A DNA stretch of 64,000 nucleotides, taken from NCBI GenBank assembly GCA_002495685.1, contig DAGJ01000007.1:27013-91012 (forward strand). The letters run 5' to 3'. Below the pieces are notes generated by a model. It made no database searches. It had not been told where the DNA came from and saw nothing but the letters and a program-made list of their open reading frames with translations. Shown one piece after another: positions 46,295 to 56,578 of the stretch. Both the position numbers and the translations under genes were made by a program. Each line of letters begins with the position of its first letter. Positions within the stretch are counted from its first letter, which is position 1. The stretch is from Methanobrevibacter sp. UBA412 (lineage in GTDB: Archaea; Methanobacteriota; Methanobacteria; Methanobacteriales; Methanobacteriaceae).

Positions 46295-47563
46295 TTATTT
46301 TAAACTTTCACTTGCACTTTTTCCTGCAAGATAACCAGTACTAAAACATAATTGTAAATTATATCCTCCAGTAGGACCTGCAGGTTCTAAAATTTCACCT
46401 GCAAAATATAATCCTTCATTTAATTTTGATTCTAAAGTTTTATTATTAATTTCATCAATTTTTACTCCACCTATAGTAACTTTAGCATCTTCTTTAAAGA
46501 TTCCAGAAACAATAAATGGGAAATGTTTTAAATTATTAACTATACGATTTTTATCTTTACGTGTAAGATTACTCATAGTTTTGTTACTACTAACTTGTGC
46601 TTGATTTAAAAAATATCCTATAAAACTGTTAGTCATTAATTTTTGCATATAATTCTTAACTTTAGTTTTTCCATGATTTGGCATATCTTTTGTTATTTTT
46701 TCTTTTAATTGGTTTTCTGTTAATTTAGGTTTTAAGTCAACACTTATTTTTATTTCATCTAAATCTGTTGCATTGTTTAATATGTCATAATTACTTTTTT
46801 TCATTATTTCATTACTTAAATCAATTATTGCTGGTCCAGTTAATCCTTTGTGAGATATTAGTATATCACCAGTTTTACTTATCTTCTTTTTCTTATCTTT
46901 AAATGAAACTGTAACATTACTTAACTGTACTCCTGCTAATTTGTGTAAGTGATTATCATCTATATTTAAACTTACAAGTCCTGGTTTAATTGGACTTATA
47001 CTATGTGTTAAGGTTTCTGCGAATATGTATCCATCACCATTGCTTCCGGTATTTGGGTAAGCTATTCCACCTGTTGTAATTATTAATTTATCACATTGAT
47101 ATTCTTCATTATTTGTTTGAATTTGGAATTTAGAGTCTTTAAGATTAATTGACTTTACAGTTGTATTAACTATTAAGTTCACTTTAAAATTTTCAAGATA
47201 CTCTTTTAATACTCCTTTTATAATATGAGCATCATCTGTAGTGGGAAATATTCTGCCGTTGTCTTCTGTTTTAAATGTAACTTCTTTATTTTCAAAAATT
47301 TCAAGTAAATCTGTATTTGTTAATGTATAAAATGAAGGTTTTAAAAAGTTTTTTTCTTCATATAATTTTAATTGGTCTTTAATTGGTTTTTCGTTTGTTA
47401 TGTTGCAACGTCCACCACCAGTTAATAATAATTTTTGACCTAAATCATTATTCTTTTCTATAATTGCAATTGTTTTGCCATTATTTAAGTTTTTTGCTGC
47501 ACTTAATCCTGCCATCATTCCAGAGGGTCCACCTCCGATAATGCATATTGAATATGTTTTCAT
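46295..47563 (-). CDS. HI0933/YhiN-type FAD-dependent oxidoreductase
   Basis: A 422-aa flavoprotein: CIIGGGPSGMMAGLSAA at the N-terminus binds FAD, KKLLLTGGGRCNITN-like LLLTGGGRCNITNEKP is the family hallmark, and ITTGGIAYPNTGSNGDGY and AGPTGGYNLQLCFSTG complete the FAD site. The family is called BaiN/HI0933 or aminoacetone-oxidase-like, but its physiological substrate is unknown. Upstream of the small zinc-ribbon gene on the same strand. Confidence 0.9.
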   Translation of the reverse strand: MKTYSICIIGGGPSGMMAGLSAAKNLNNGKTIAIIEKNNDLGQKLLLTGGGRCNITNEKPIKDQLKLYEEKNFLKPSFYTLTNTDLLEIFENKEVTFKTEDNGRIFPTTDDAHIIKGVLKEYLENFKVNLIVNTTVKSINLKDSKFQIQTNNEEYQCDKLIITTGGIAYPNTGSNGDGYIFAETLTHSISPIKPGLVSLNIDDNHLHKLAGVQLSNVTVSFKDKKKKISKTGDILISHKGLTGPAIIDLSNEIMKKSNYDILNNATDLDEIKISVDLKPKLTENQLKEKITKDMPNHGKTKVKNYMQKLMTNSFIGYFLNQAQVSSNKTMSNLTRKDKNRIVNNLKHFPFIVSGIFKEDAKVTIGGVKIDEINNKTLESKLNEGLYFAGEILEPAGPTGGYNLQLCFSTGYLAGKSASESLK

Positions 47564-47704
47564 AATTTTTTATTTCCTAAATTGTTTCTTTATTATTTAG
47601 TTATCTTTTTTATTTTTTCTAGTATTTTATTCTTTATTTTTTCTTAAATGGATTTTTTTTATAATAAAGTTTATTAATTATTTTTTGAATATGTTTTACA
47701 TATT

Positions 47705-48085
47705 ATGAAATTAGATTCTGATTATATTTTAGATCATTATATTGAAATTTATAAAAAAATTTTTTGTGAACCTGTAGTTATGCCAAGGTTAATTAATCAA
47801 TGTATTGGTAATGAAAGTAATTCTTTAGGATATAAACTTATTTTATTGATGGAAGATGTTAAAATTCCTCCTGAAGTTTTAGAATTTAAAAATAGGAAAC
47901 GTGAAGAGATTCGTCATTTTGAAGAGGATACTTTAAGTAATTATAATAATACTGAAGCTCAACGTCTTATTAATGAGTATCATGAAAAAGAGCTTATGAA
48001 ATTTTTAGAGGATTATCCTGAGTTTAGTGGTGTTATTTTAAATAATAATTTATCCAAGCGGTTTTTAAATTTTTTACACAAATAA
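47705..48085 (+). CDS. Hypothetical soluble protein
   Basis: 126 aa, highly charged and probably helical, no membrane segment. The mid region (EFKNRKREEIRHFEED) is basic/acidic alternating and the C-terminus ends SKRFLNFLHK. Only C-terminal FLEDYPEFSGVILNN stands out. I do not recognise a family. The ATG has no strong Shine-Dalgarno. It is monocistronic between a minus-strand flavoprotein and the aspS terminator. Confidence 0.55.
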   Translation: MKLDSDYILDHYIEIYKKIFCEPVVMPRLINQCIGNESNSLGYKLILLMEDVKIPPEVLEFKNRKREEIRHFEEDTLSNYNNTEAQRLINEYHEKELMKFLEDYPEFSGVILNNNLSKRFLNFLHK

Positions 48086-48306
48086 TAATTTTTTCATTTT
48101 TAAGTGTATATATGCTTTTATCTTTTTTTGTTTTAAGAATAATACTTTAATTATTTTTGTTTTCCTTTTGTTTATTTTATACTTTGTATTGTTTTTTATA
48201 TCTTATTTCATTGGTTTTTTTGTTTTAATTGATTTGATATTATGAGGTGTTTGTAAAAATAATTATGTAAGTATATTAACGAACTAATTATTTTTGTATA
48301 AAAAAA

Positions 48307-48335
48307 GAGAAGAAAAAAATATATTTTTTCTTCTC
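48307..48335 (-). terminator. Hairpin downstream of aspS
   Basis: GAGAAGAAAAAA at 48307-48318 and TTTTTTCTTCTC at 48324-48335 are perfect 12-bp arms around a 5-base loop, 22 bases after the aspS stop on the minus strand. Confidence 0.6.
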
Positions 48336-48356
48336 AAAAATTTATTACTAAAAAAC

Positions 48357-49676
48357 TTAAGGAGTAAGTCGACGTCTATCTCTAGGGAAAAGAACAGTTT
48401 CACGAATGTTTTCAACACCAGTTAAAACCATATTTAAACGATCAGAACCTACACCCCAACCAGCATGAGGAGGCATACCATATCTAAATGCTTTTAAATA
48501 ATCTGCAAATGCATCAACATTTAAACCTTTAGCTTCAAGTTGATTTTTAAGTAAATCATATTGATGTATACGTGTTGCACCTGATGAAATTTCTAAATCT
48601 TTATACATTAAATCGAAAGCATGACTAATTTCAGGACGATCTTCTTGAGGCATTACATAAAATGGTTTAATAGCAGTAGGCCATTCAGTTAAGAAATAAA
48701 ATCCTTCTTGACTTTCACCTAAAGCCTTTTCACCAGCTCTACTTAAATCTTCACCCCATTCCATTTCAACACCTTTACTGTTAACAATATCTACAGCATC
48801 ATCATATTTAACTTCAGGGAAAGGTCCTTCTGGTATATCTAATGTTTGATTTAAGATTTCTAATTGATCTTTACAATTTTCATTAGTGCTTCTTAATACA
48901 CGAGAAATCATTTTATCTAATATTTCCATTGCATCTTTATCATCCATGAAACTAGCTTCCATATCTATACTTACAGCTTCATTTAAATGTCTTAAAGTAT
49001 CATGTTCTTCTGCTCTGAAAATTTGACCAATTTCAAATACTTTATCGAATCCAGCACTCATCATCATTTGTTTATACAATTGAGGGGATTGACCAAGGAA
49101 AGCTTCACGTTCAAAGTAAGTGATAGGGAATAATTCAGTTCCTCCTTCTGTAGCACTAGCTACAAGTTTAGGTGTGTGAATTTCCATAATACCTTCTTCA
49201 TCAAAGTATTCACGAACAGTTTTGAACATGTTATCTTTGATTTTGAAGATGCTACTAACATGAGCTACACGTAAATCAAGGAATCTAGAATCTAATCTTG
49301 TATCAATTTCAGCTTTAACTTTTTCAGTTGGATCCATTGGTAATGGTTGTTGTGCAAGGTTTAATACTTTAATTTCTTCAGGAATTATTTCTACACCATT
49401 AGGTGCTTTGTTAGAATCTTGTACTTTACCTTTAACTGCAATAACAGATTCTTTGCTTAATCCACGTAAATCTTCTAATATTTCTTTTGTAACTTTCTTA
49501 CTTGGTGCTGTAACTTGTATCATACCTTCACGATCACGGACAAGTACAAATATGATTCCACCAAGGTCTCTTATTTCATGAACCCATCCCATTATAACTA
49601 TTTCTTCACCAGTTATTGTGGGATTAACTTTATTAGTATAATGGGTTCTTCTCCAATCATTTAATAAGTATTCCAT
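48357..49676 (-). CDS. aspS: Aspartyl-tRNA synthetase (archaeal, likely non-discriminating)
   Basis: 439-aa class IIb synthetase. The OB-fold domain reads [25 protein letters not shown]; class II motif 2 is [16 protein letters not shown] and motif 3 is [13 protein letters not shown] near the C-terminus. [17 protein letters not shown] and [11 protein letters not shown] are typical of archaeal AspRS. Archaea of this group lack AsnRS and use AspRS to charge tRNA-Asn for GatCAB, so dual specificity is expected but not visible here. ATG follows AAGGAGAATTATA. Confidence 0.96.
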   Translation of the reverse strand: MEYLLNDWRRTHYTNKVNPTITGEEIVIMGWVHEIRDLGGIIFVLVRDREGMIQVTAPSKKVTKEILEDLRGLSKESVIAVKGKVQDSNKAPNGVEIIPEEIKVLNLAQQPLPMDPTEKVKAEIDTRLDSRFLDLRVAHVSSIFKIKDNMFKTVREYFDEEGIMEIHTPKLVASATEGGTELFPITYFEREAFLGQSPQLYKQMMMSAGFDKVFEIGQIFRAEEHDTLRHLNEAVSIDMEASFMDDKDAMEILDKMISRVLRSTNENCKDQLEILNQTLDIPEGPFPEVKYDDAVDIVNSKGVEMEWGEDLSRAGEKALGESQEGFYFLTEWPTAIKPFYVMPQEDRPEISHAFDLMYKDLEISSGATRIHQYDLLKNQLEAKGLNVDAFADYLKAFRYGMPPHAGWGVGSDRLNMVLTGVENIRETVLFPRDRRRLTP

Positions 49677-49916
49677 TATAATTCTCCTTATTCTGTTAAT
49701 ATAATAAAATAAAATTTAGTATTTTTTTAGTATTGTTATTAATTTAAACATACTATATTAATTTATAATCTTTTTAGTTTATAAAAGTATAAGACAAATT
49801 TTTTAAGAATATGGTGAAAACTTGTTTATTTAAAATGGTTTACATTATTTTTTATTCAGAAGTTTTATATTTAATTCTAAATCAATTGAATTTAAAAAAT
49901 TTTTAAAAAAAGAATT

Positions 49917-51194
49917 TTATTTTTTATTAATTCTTACTTTAACACTGTCGCCGTGAGCAGCAAAACCTTCATAATCAGCTATTGGTAGGATTGTTTTACT
50001 TAATTCTTTTAAACCTTCAAGTGTTAATGTTTGTATTGTAGGTTTTTTAAGAAATGCTTCTGTGGATAAACCAGAATACATTCTTGCACCTTGGCCAGTA
50101 GGTAATACATGATTAGTTCCAGATCCATAATCTCCAGCTGCAACCGGGGAATATTTTCCAATAAATATACTTCCTGCATTGTTAATTTTACTTAATGTTT
50201 GTGTATCATTTTTAGTTGTTATTATTAAATGTTCAGGTGCATATTCATTTGTAAAATCAATTGCATCTTCTAAATTTTCAGTTAATAATATTTTTCCATA
50301 TTTATTCAATGATTCTTTAATTATTTCACTTCTTACAGCTTCTTCTGCATATTTTTCAATTAATGGTTTAGTTTTTTCAGCCAATTCTTTACTTGGAGTT
50401 ACAAAGAAACAAGAAGCATTAGGGTCGTGTTCTGCTTGTGATAGAATATCATATGCAATGTATTCTGGTATTGCAGTTTCATCTGCAAGTACTAATAATT
50501 CTGATGGTCCTGCAGGGAATTCTATATCTACTTCTCCATAGACTAATTTTTTTGCTGCAGTTACAAAAACATTTCCAGGTCCAACAATCTTTTCAACAGG
50601 TTTTATTGATTCTGTTCCATACGCCATTGCAGCTATTGCTTGTGCACCTCCTACTTTATAGATTTCATCTGCTCCTGCTATATCTGCTGCTACTAAAATA
50701 GCATCTAATATTTTACCTTCTTTATTAGGAGGTGTGCAACAAATTATTCTTTTAACTCCTGCAATTTTTGCAGGTATTACAGTCATTAGTATACTTGATG
50801 GATAAGCTGCTCTTCCACCGGGAATGTAACATCCTACACTATTTATAGGTCTTATTATTTGCCCTGCATTTATTCCAGGTTTAACTTCCATACTCCATTC
50901 TTTTGGAATTTGTGCAGTGTGAAATTTTTTTATATTTTCTGTTGCTGATTTTAATGAATTTATTAAATTTTCATCTAAATTTTCATATGCTTGTTTAATT
51001 TCATTTTCTGTAACTTTTAAATCTTCTACAAATACTCCATCAAATTTTTCAGTATATTCCTTCACAGATTTATCTTTATTAATTTTAACATTATTTATAA
51101 TGTCTGTTACTGTTTTTAATACTTGATTTACATCAGATTGTGATCTTTTAGTTAAAATTTTCACATCTTTTTTATCATATTTTGTAATTTCCAT
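49917..51194 (-). CDS. hisD: Histidinol dehydrogenase
   Basis: Last two steps of histidine synthesis, oxidising histidinol to histidine with two NAD+. About 425 aa; IRPINSVGCYIPGGRAAYPSS (shown in part), VGPGNVFVTAAKKLV, DIEFPAGPSELLVLAD, QAEHDPNA and EYAPEHLIITTK are conserved, including Zn-binding and catalytic His/Glu residues. ATG 51194 is favoured over a TTG at 51206, with GGGATTGG upstream. Stand-alone. Confidence 0.95.
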   Translation of the reverse strand: MEITKYDKKDVKILTKRSQSDVNQVLKTVTDIINNVKINKDKSVKEYTEKFDGVFVEDLKVTENEIKQAYENLDENLINSLKSATENIKKFHTAQIPKEWSMEVKPGINAGQIIRPINSVGCYIPGGRAAYPSSILMTVIPAKIAGVKRIICCTPPNKEGKILDAILVAADIAGADEIYKVGGAQAIAAMAYGTESIKPVEKIVGPGNVFVTAAKKLVYGEVDIEFPAGPSELLVLADETAIPEYIAYDILSQAEHDPNASCFFVTPSKELAEKTKPLIEKYAEEAVRSEIIKESLNKYGKILLTENLEDAIDFTNEYAPEHLIITTKNDTQTLSKINNAGSIFIGKYSPVAAGDYGSGTNHVLPTGQGARMYSGLSTEAFLKKPTIQTLTLEGLKELSKTILPIADYEGFAAHGDSVKVRINKK

Positions 51195-51206
51195 AATATT
51201 TTCCAA

Positions 51207-51586
51207 TCCCTATTTTTTTTTGATTGATTATTTGATTTTATTATAATAATTATATATTATTAATTATTTTTTATAGTATATTAATAAATATTTATCTTTA
51301 AATTAAGAATTTTTTTAAAAAATAACCTTCTAATATATATACTTTTACTATTAGTTTAATATGATAAGGTTTATATATGATATTGGAAACTTTTAAATAT
51401 CATTTCTTATAAATCTAAAATAGATAAAAGATTTTGATTAGAATTTGAATATATTATTTATCAAAAAATTATTCTAAATAAATAAAAAATAATACTAAAA
51501 TTAAAAGTTTTTAATCTTTTTAACTATAAAAAAGATGTTTCAAACTCAAAAATTTAAAGAAAAAATATTATAAAAGGGTTAAATGT
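51207..51586. other. AT-rich intergenic region with divergent promoters
   Basis: About 380 bases between divergent hisD and the UPF0058 gene. Several TATA-like stretches are present, e.g. TTTATATATGA around 51370; no RNA gene or coding remnant is apparent. I cannot identify which element serves which gene. Confidence 0.4.
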
Positions 51587-51886
51587 ATGTATAAAGATGA
51601 AATGATTCAATTACATCAATTTTTAGTATATGTATTAAAATATTTAGACACTGACGAAAGGGTTCATGAAAATTGTGCAGAATACCTTGCTCTTAAGATT
51701 AGTCCTCATCATATTCATAAAACTAAAGCAGAACATAAACATGCTATTTTTGTTTTATGTAACATAATAGGTGAAGTAATTTTAGAAAAAGATCCAGATA
51801 CAATACCTCCAAATGTATCAAATGCACTTCAAGATCTTGTAAGAAGATCAAGAAAAGAGTTAATGGCTCAAGAATTAAGTAAATAA
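51587..51886 (+). CDS. UPF0058 family protein
   Basis: A 99-aa helical protein of a small archaeal family of unknown function. KDEMIQLHQFLVYVLKYL, ISPHHIHKTKAEHKHAIFVL and the C-terminal DLVRRSRKELM match UPF0058. The His-rich middle could bind metal. ATG follows AAAGGGTTAAATGT. Monocistronic, 200 bp before the cDPG synthetase. Confidence 0.85.
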   Translation: MYKDEMIQLHQFLVYVLKYLDTDERVHENCAEYLALKISPHHIHKTKAEHKHAIFVLCNIIGEVILEKDPDTIPPNVSNALQDLVRRSRKELMAQELSK

Positions 51887-52090
51887 TTTTTAATTATTAT
51901 TTATTTATAAATCCTTTTTTTAAAATTTACTAAATTATTTATTATTAAATTACTATTTTTTCAGGTTAAAGAATATTATAAAAATCTTGTTTTTCAAATT
52001 TTTATATGAGTTATACAAAAATTTTAATAATTATATTGTTTATATAAATTATTATTTAAAAAAAAATTTTCTTTATGGATTTGATTGAAA

Positions 52091-53467
52091 ATGTCTCTTA
52101 ATAAAATGGTATGTTTAGTAGATGGAGAACATTACCTTCCAGTTACTAAATCTGCTATTGATACCCTAAACAATTTGGAACATATAGATGTAGTAGCCGT
52201 AATCTTTATTGGCGGAACAGAGAAACTTAAAACAGATAATGCTGATTTATACTCTGAAATGATGGGTTTACCGGTTCATTTTGGTGAAAATAAAAGTGAG
52301 ATTCCATATAATTTGATAACTGAAATAATAAGAAAATATCATGCTGATTCTGTTATGGATTTAAGTGATGAACCTGTATTGGATTATACTAAACGTTTTA
52401 ATATAGCTTCTAGAATTCTTGCTGAAGGAATACCTTATGAAGGTCCTGATTTTAAATTTGAACCTATAACACAATATGAAGTATGTGAAAAACCATGCCT
52501 TAAAATTTTAGGAACAGGTAAACGTATTGGTAAAACTGCAGTTTCAGGATATTTATCAAGGTTAATAGATAAATTAGGTTATGAACCATGTGTTGTTGCA
52601 ATGGGTAGGGGAGGTCCTGAAGAACCAGAAGTTGTTCATGGGGATACATTTGAAATAACACCTGAATTTTTGATTGAACAATCAGAAAAGGGTGTTCATG
52701 CTGCAAGTGATCATTGGGAAGATGCTTTAATGAGTCGTATACTCACTATTGGTTGTCGCCGATGTGGTGGAGGTATGGCTGGAGAAGTATTCTTAACTAA
52801 TATGAAAAAAGGTGCTCAAATAGCTAACAGTGTTGAGAATAAATTTGTTATTTTTGAGGGTAGTGGAGCAGCTATACCTCCTATAAAAACAAATAAGAAC
52901 ATTGTTCTTATTGGTGCTAATCAACCTTTAATGAATATTAAAAACTTTTTTGGTCCTTTCCGTATAAATTTAGCAGATTTAATTATTTTAACAATGTGTG
53001 AAGAACCTATGGCTTCACATGATAAAATTAAAGAAATAGAAAATTTCATTTCAGAAATTAATCCTAACTCTAAAATTATATCAACAGTATTTCGCCCTAA
53101 ACCTTTAGGTGATATAAAAGGTAAAAAAGTACTATTTGCAACTACAGCTCCAAGTAGTGTTAAAGATGTTTTGGTTTCATATTTAGAAAAAGAATATTCT
53201 TGTGAAGTTGTTGCTACAACACCATATCTTTCAAATAGGCCCTTATTACAAAAGGATATTCAGAAAAATATAAATAATGTGGATGTTATGTTAACTGAGT
53301 TAAAAGCTGCCGCTGTTGATGTAGCAACTAAAGATTCATTAGATGCAGGTTTAGAAGTTATCTATTGTGATAATATTCCATTACCAATAAGTTCTAATTA
53401 TCCAAATTTATCTGAAAGTATCATTGAAATTGTTGATGGTGCAATAGATGATTTTCATCAAAATTAA
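52091..53467 (+). CDS. Cyclic 2,3-diphosphoglycerate synthetase
   Basis: Forms the intramolecular phosphoanhydride of cyclic 2,3-diphosphoglycerate from 2,3-DPG with ATP; cDPG is an abundant solute and phosphate/carbon store in Methanobacteriales. 458 aa. [37 protein letters not shown] (P-loop, about 139-155), [27 protein letters not shown] and [16 protein letters not shown] are distinctive. It is followed 28 bp later by a histidine-kinase-like gene, an unusual pairing. Confidence 0.92.
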   Translation: MSLNKMVCLVDGEHYLPVTKSAIDTLNNLEHIDVVAVIFIGGTEKLKTDNADLYSEMMGLPVHFGENKSEIPYNLITEIIRKYHADSVMDLSDEPVLDYTKRFNIASRILAEGIPYEGPDFKFEPITQYEVCEKPCLKILGTGKRIGKTAVSGYLSRLIDKLGYEPCVVAMGRGGPEEPEVVHGDTFEITPEFLIEQSEKGVHAASDHWEDALMSRILTIGCRRCGGGMAGEVFLTNMKKGAQIANSVENKFVIFEGSGAAIPPIKTNKNIVLIGANQPLMNIKNFFGPFRINLADLIILTMCEEPMASHDKIKEIENFISEINPNSKIISTVFRPKPLGDIKGKKVLFATTAPSSVKDVLVSYLEKEYSCEVVATTPYLSNRPLLQKDIQKNINNVDVMLTELKAAAVDVATKDSLDAGLEVIYCDNIPLPISSNYPNLSESIIEIVDGAIDDFHQN

Positions 53468-53494
53468 TTTTAAATTTTAAGGAGATTCTAATTT

Positions 53495-54616
53495 TTGTTT
53501 GAAATAAAATGTAAACATATGGAGACTGGGGAAGTTAAAATTGTTACTTTTGATAAAATATCTGAGGTTATATCTGATTATGAACCTATATGTGAAATTC
53601 CTGAACCTAAGTTTTTGGAAATAAATAATTCTTTAGATTATAATTTTCTTCCATTAAAACTATTTGATAAATTAAATTTTCATATACATATTTTAGTACC
53701 TATTGATAATGATGAAGACTTTTTTTTCCAATATGTGGATAATGATGATTTTTCTAATGTTGTTAAAAACAAGGGCAGTTATTTAGGTTGTAAATTTTCA
53801 GATGTTTATCGTAATCTTAAAGATTTAGGTATTTTGGGAATTTTACAAAATGTTTATGAGGATGGTAAAACTAGGGAGACTCAGATTAAAGTTTATAAGG
53901 ATAATCATTTGATTTTTTATTTAGAATCTGTATTTGTTATGTATGCTGATAAGATTTATAATTTTTCTCAACCTAAAACTGATGATTATTTAAATAGTAT
54001 TCAGCTTGAAAAGACTGTTTCTGATAATGAGAGGCTTTTAAAAGAATTACAAGATAGAGTTCGTAATAATCTTCAATTAATTCGTAGTTTTATTGATCTT
54101 GAAATTATGAATAATCCAGGTTCTCCAGAAATGACTCTTAAAAAGACTAGTGCTCGTATTTCTGCTTTGAGTATTGTTCATCAAGAAATTTACAATAGTG
54201 ACAATCCTCTTTATTTATCTAATGCTAATTTTATTGAGATTATATTAACTAATTTATTAAATGATTTTCAGTCTAGTAATATTTCATTGGATTTAGATTT
54301 TGCTAAGGTTATTTATGTTGGCATGGATCAAGCTATTTTGTTAAGTTTAATTGTTAATGAATTATGTACTAATACTATTAATCATGCTTATCCAAATGGT
54401 GAAACTGGTATTTTGCATGTTAAACTTTATAATGATGATTCTGATTCTATTGTTTTGGAATTTTTTGATGAAGGTGTTGGTTTACCTAGTGATGTTGATG
54501 TTGGTTCTTTTGATAATTTAGGTTTTACTATTGTTAAGAGTTTAGTTGGTCAATTGAATGGTAATGTTAATGTTATGGATTTAGATAAAGGTTTTGGGCT
54601 TTTTATTAAATTTTAA
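53495..54616 (+). CDS. HisKA_2-type sensor kinase homologue lacking the phosphoacceptor histidine
   Basis: 373 aa, soluble. An N-terminal PAS-like sensor (about 90-160) is followed by a HisKA_2 dimerisation motif at 181-202. There the usual E-I-H-H-R-V-K-N-N-L-Q is LKELQDRVRNNLQ: both histidines (positions 186-187) are Gln-Asp. The ATPase domain retains the N box (NELCTNTINHAYPNGETG), the G1 box DEGVGLP and G2-like LGFTIVKSL. No response regulator is adjacent. It is therefore a probable pseudo-histidine-kinase, or transfers phosphate differently. TTG start follows AAGGAGATT. Probably co-transcribed with cDPG synthetase. Confidence 0.85.
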   Translation: MFEIKCKHMETGEVKIVTFDKISEVISDYEPICEIPEPKFLEINNSLDYNFLPLKLFDKLNFHIHILVPIDNDEDFFFQYVDNDDFSNVVKNKGSYLGCKFSDVYRNLKDLGILGILQNVYEDGKTRETQIKVYKDNHLIFYLESVFVMYADKIYNFSQPKTDDYLNSIQLEKTVSDNERLLKELQDRVRNNLQLIRSFIDLEIMNNPGSPEMTLKKTSARISALSIVHQEIYNSDNPLYLSNANFIEIILTNLLNDFQSSNISLDLDFAKVIYVGMDQAILLSLIVNELCTNTINHAYPNGETGILHVKLYNDDSDSIVLEFFDEGVGLPSDVDVGSFDNLGFTIVKSLVGQLNGNVNVMDLDKGFGLFIKF

Positions 54617-54638
54617 TTTTTTTCTTTTTTTACAAACA

Positions 54639-54646
54639 TTTATATG
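54639..54646 (+). promoter_or_regulatory. TATA box giving a probable leaderless TetR mRNA
   Basis: TTTATATG is the best TATA element before the TetR gene and ends 22 bases before its ATG at 54669. Archaeal initiation about 25 bases downstream of TATA would fall on or next to that ATG, and no Shine-Dalgarno is present between them. Confidence 0.5.
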
Positions 54647-54648
54647 TT

Positions 54649-54662
54649 AGTAAGTACTTACT
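54649..54662. promoter_or_regulatory. 14-bp perfect palindrome, probable TetR-family operator
   Basis: AGTAAGTACTTACT is self-complementary and lies between the TATA box and the ATG of the TetR-family gene. Further partial half-sites (TTAC) extend it to the right. The location is ideal for autorepression by preventing polymerase entry. Confidence 0.65.
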
Positions 54663-54668
54663 TACATT

Positions 54669-55256
54669 ATGGAAGTTGATGATACATCACTAAAAATAAT
54701 AGATGCTACAATTCAAGTCTTAAATGAAGAAGGATTAAGTGGCACAACAACAATGAAAATAGCTAAAAAAGCAAAAGTCAGTGAAGTAACTATCTTTAGA
54801 AAATTTAAAAACAAAAATAATTTAATTGCTAAATCTAAAGAAGCTTACCTTCAAAGATTCTTAGAAAAAACAGATAATCTATTTAGTATAGACCCAAACT
54901 TGGATTTAAGGGATTATATTAAACAGTTATGGATTGAATCCAAGAAAATGTTTGAAGACGAAATGAATCTTATAAAAATAAGTTTTGAAGAAATCAATGT
55001 TGAAGTATTACACCGAAAAGCATTAGCACAATTTTCTGAAAAAATAATTAATAATTTAACTAAAATATTCCAAAATCAAATAAACAAAGGAAAAATAAGA
55101 AAAATTAATCCTAAAATGGCTGCTGTAAATATTTATAGTGTAATGTTTGAATCATTAGTTTTATTGAAAGTTTATGGTGTTCATTTAGACCAATCTGAAG
55201 ATAGTTATGTGGAAGACTTCCTAAATATATTCCTAAATGGGATTTCAATAAATTAA
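54669..55256 (+). CDS. TetR/AcrR-family transcriptional regulator
   Basis: 195 aa. N-terminal helix-turn-helix at about 24-48 (TTTMKIAKKAKVSEVTIFRKF), preceded by KIIDATIQVLNEEGLSG; the rest is a helical ligand domain with no recognisable signature. The gene precedes a YhgE/Pip-type exporter by 59 bp and has a palindrome immediately upstream, so it most likely represses itself and the transporter until a toxic ligand appears. TetR regulators are relatively rare in methanogens and may have a bacterial origin. Confidence 0.9.
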   Translation: MEVDDTSLKIIDATIQVLNEEGLSGTTTMKIAKKAKVSEVTIFRKFKNKNNLIAKSKEAYLQRFLEKTDNLFSIDPNLDLRDYIKQLWIESKKMFEDEMNLIKISFEEINVEVLHRKALAQFSEKIINNLTKIFQNQINKGKIRKINPKMAAVNIYSVMFESLVLLKVYGVHLDQSEDSYVEDFLNIFLNGISIN

Positions 55257-55315
55257 ATTAACCTTAAATAAATTTCACAAATAAAAATAGTTTTTTAGGG
55301 GGAGTTAGTAGTAAA

Positions 55316-56578
55316 ATGTTAAATAATATATGGAAAATCATAAAAAATGATGCAAAAAATTCATTAAAAAATCCTGTAATTATTATTGTTATAATTGCAA
55401 TTATAATTTTACCTTCTCTTTATGCAGTATTAAACGTTCAAGCATGTTGGGATCCTTATGGTAAAACTGGTAATATGGATTTCGCTGTAGTAAACTTAGA
55501 TGATGGTTCAACATATAATGGTATATCTCAAAATTTTGGGAATGATTTAGTAAATGAGTTAAAAGATAATAATCAATTTAATTGGCAATTTACTAATGAA
55601 ACTGATGCAAGAGATGGTGTGACCAGTGGAAAGTATTATGCTGCGATAATTGTTCCAGATAATTTTACGGAGAGCGTTCTAAGTATCACTAGTCAAAATC
55701 CACAACCCTCTAGTTTAGAATATCTTGTTAATGAGAAAATTAGTCCTGTTGGTAGTCGTATGACTGATTCAGGTGCTAAGGAAATTCAAACAAATCTTAA
55801 TAATATGATTAGTCAAACAGTAGGTAATCAAGCTTTAACACAAGTTGCTACAGTTGGTGCTAGTTTACCTGTCCAAACATCATTAAGTAAACTTTCAGCA
55901 GTTAATGAGTCTGGAGCAAATAATTATTTCTATAGTCCTGTGAGTATTGATAGAAAAGCAGTTTATCCAGTTGATAATTATGGTTCTAGTGTTGCCCCAT
56001 TTTATATTTCTTTAGCTTTATGGCTTGGAGCAATTATGTCAGGTGTTATTCTTAAAACTAGATATAATGATCCAATATATAAACCAGTAGAAATGTACTT
56101 TGGACGGATGGTTTTATATATTGTAATAGGATTGTTACAAGCAATTGTAACTGCTTCCGGATGTCTATTAGTTGGAATGGAAGTTGCAAATCCGTTATTA
56201 TTTGTTTTAACGGTTCTGTTTGGATCAATTGTTTGTACGACTATAGTTTATTCATTAATCAGTTTATTTGATAATGGAGGTAAAGCATTAGCTATTATTA
56301 TATTAGTGCTCCAAATATCAGGTACTGGTGGTATGTACCCAATTCAAATTATGGCTTCATTCTTTGGAATGGCACATAATTATTTACCTATGACTTATTG
56401 TATTGATGCAATAAGAGAGGTCATGCTTGGTATGTATTGGCCTAACTTTACAGCTGCAATGCTTAAATTAATTGTTTATCCACTTATAACATTTATTGTT
56501 AGTGTTTTAATTAAATTTAAGTTTGATGGTACAGTAAAAGGATTTGTAGATAAACTTCATGATAGTGGATTAGCTTAA
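55316..56578 (+). CDS. YhgE/Pip-type ABC-2 family membrane protein (compact form)
   Basis: 420 aa. Topology is one N-terminal helix (NPVIIIVIIAIIILPSLYAV), an extracytoplasmic domain of about 180 residues (NMDFAVVNLDDG, YYAAIIVPDNFTESV), and five C-terminal helices beginning AVYPVDNYGSSVAPFYISLALWLGA. This is the YhgE/Pip layout, related to ABC-2 exporters and phage-infection proteins, but without the long coiled middle part of 700-900-aa bacterial members. ATG follows AGGGGGAG. It is controlled with the upstream TetR gene and ended by a hairpin. Confidence 0.85.
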   Translation: MLNNIWKIIKNDAKNSLKNPVIIIVIIAIIILPSLYAVLNVQACWDPYGKTGNMDFAVVNLDDGSTYNGISQNFGNDLVNELKDNNQFNWQFTNETDARDGVTSGKYYAAIIVPDNFTESVLSITSQNPQPSSLEYLVNEKISPVGSRMTDSGAKEIQTNLNNMISQTVGNQALTQVATVGASLPVQTSLSKLSAVNESGANNYFYSPVSIDRKAVYPVDNYGSSVAPFYISLALWLGAIMSGVILKTRYNDPIYKPVEMYFGRMVLYIVIGLLQAIVTASGCLLVGMEVANPLLFVLTVLFGSIVCTTIVYSLISLFDNGGKALAIIILVLQISGTGGMYPIQIMASFFGMAHNYLPMTYCIDAIREVMLGMYWPNFTAAMLKLIVYPLITFIVSVLIKFKFDGTVKGFVDKLHDSGLA

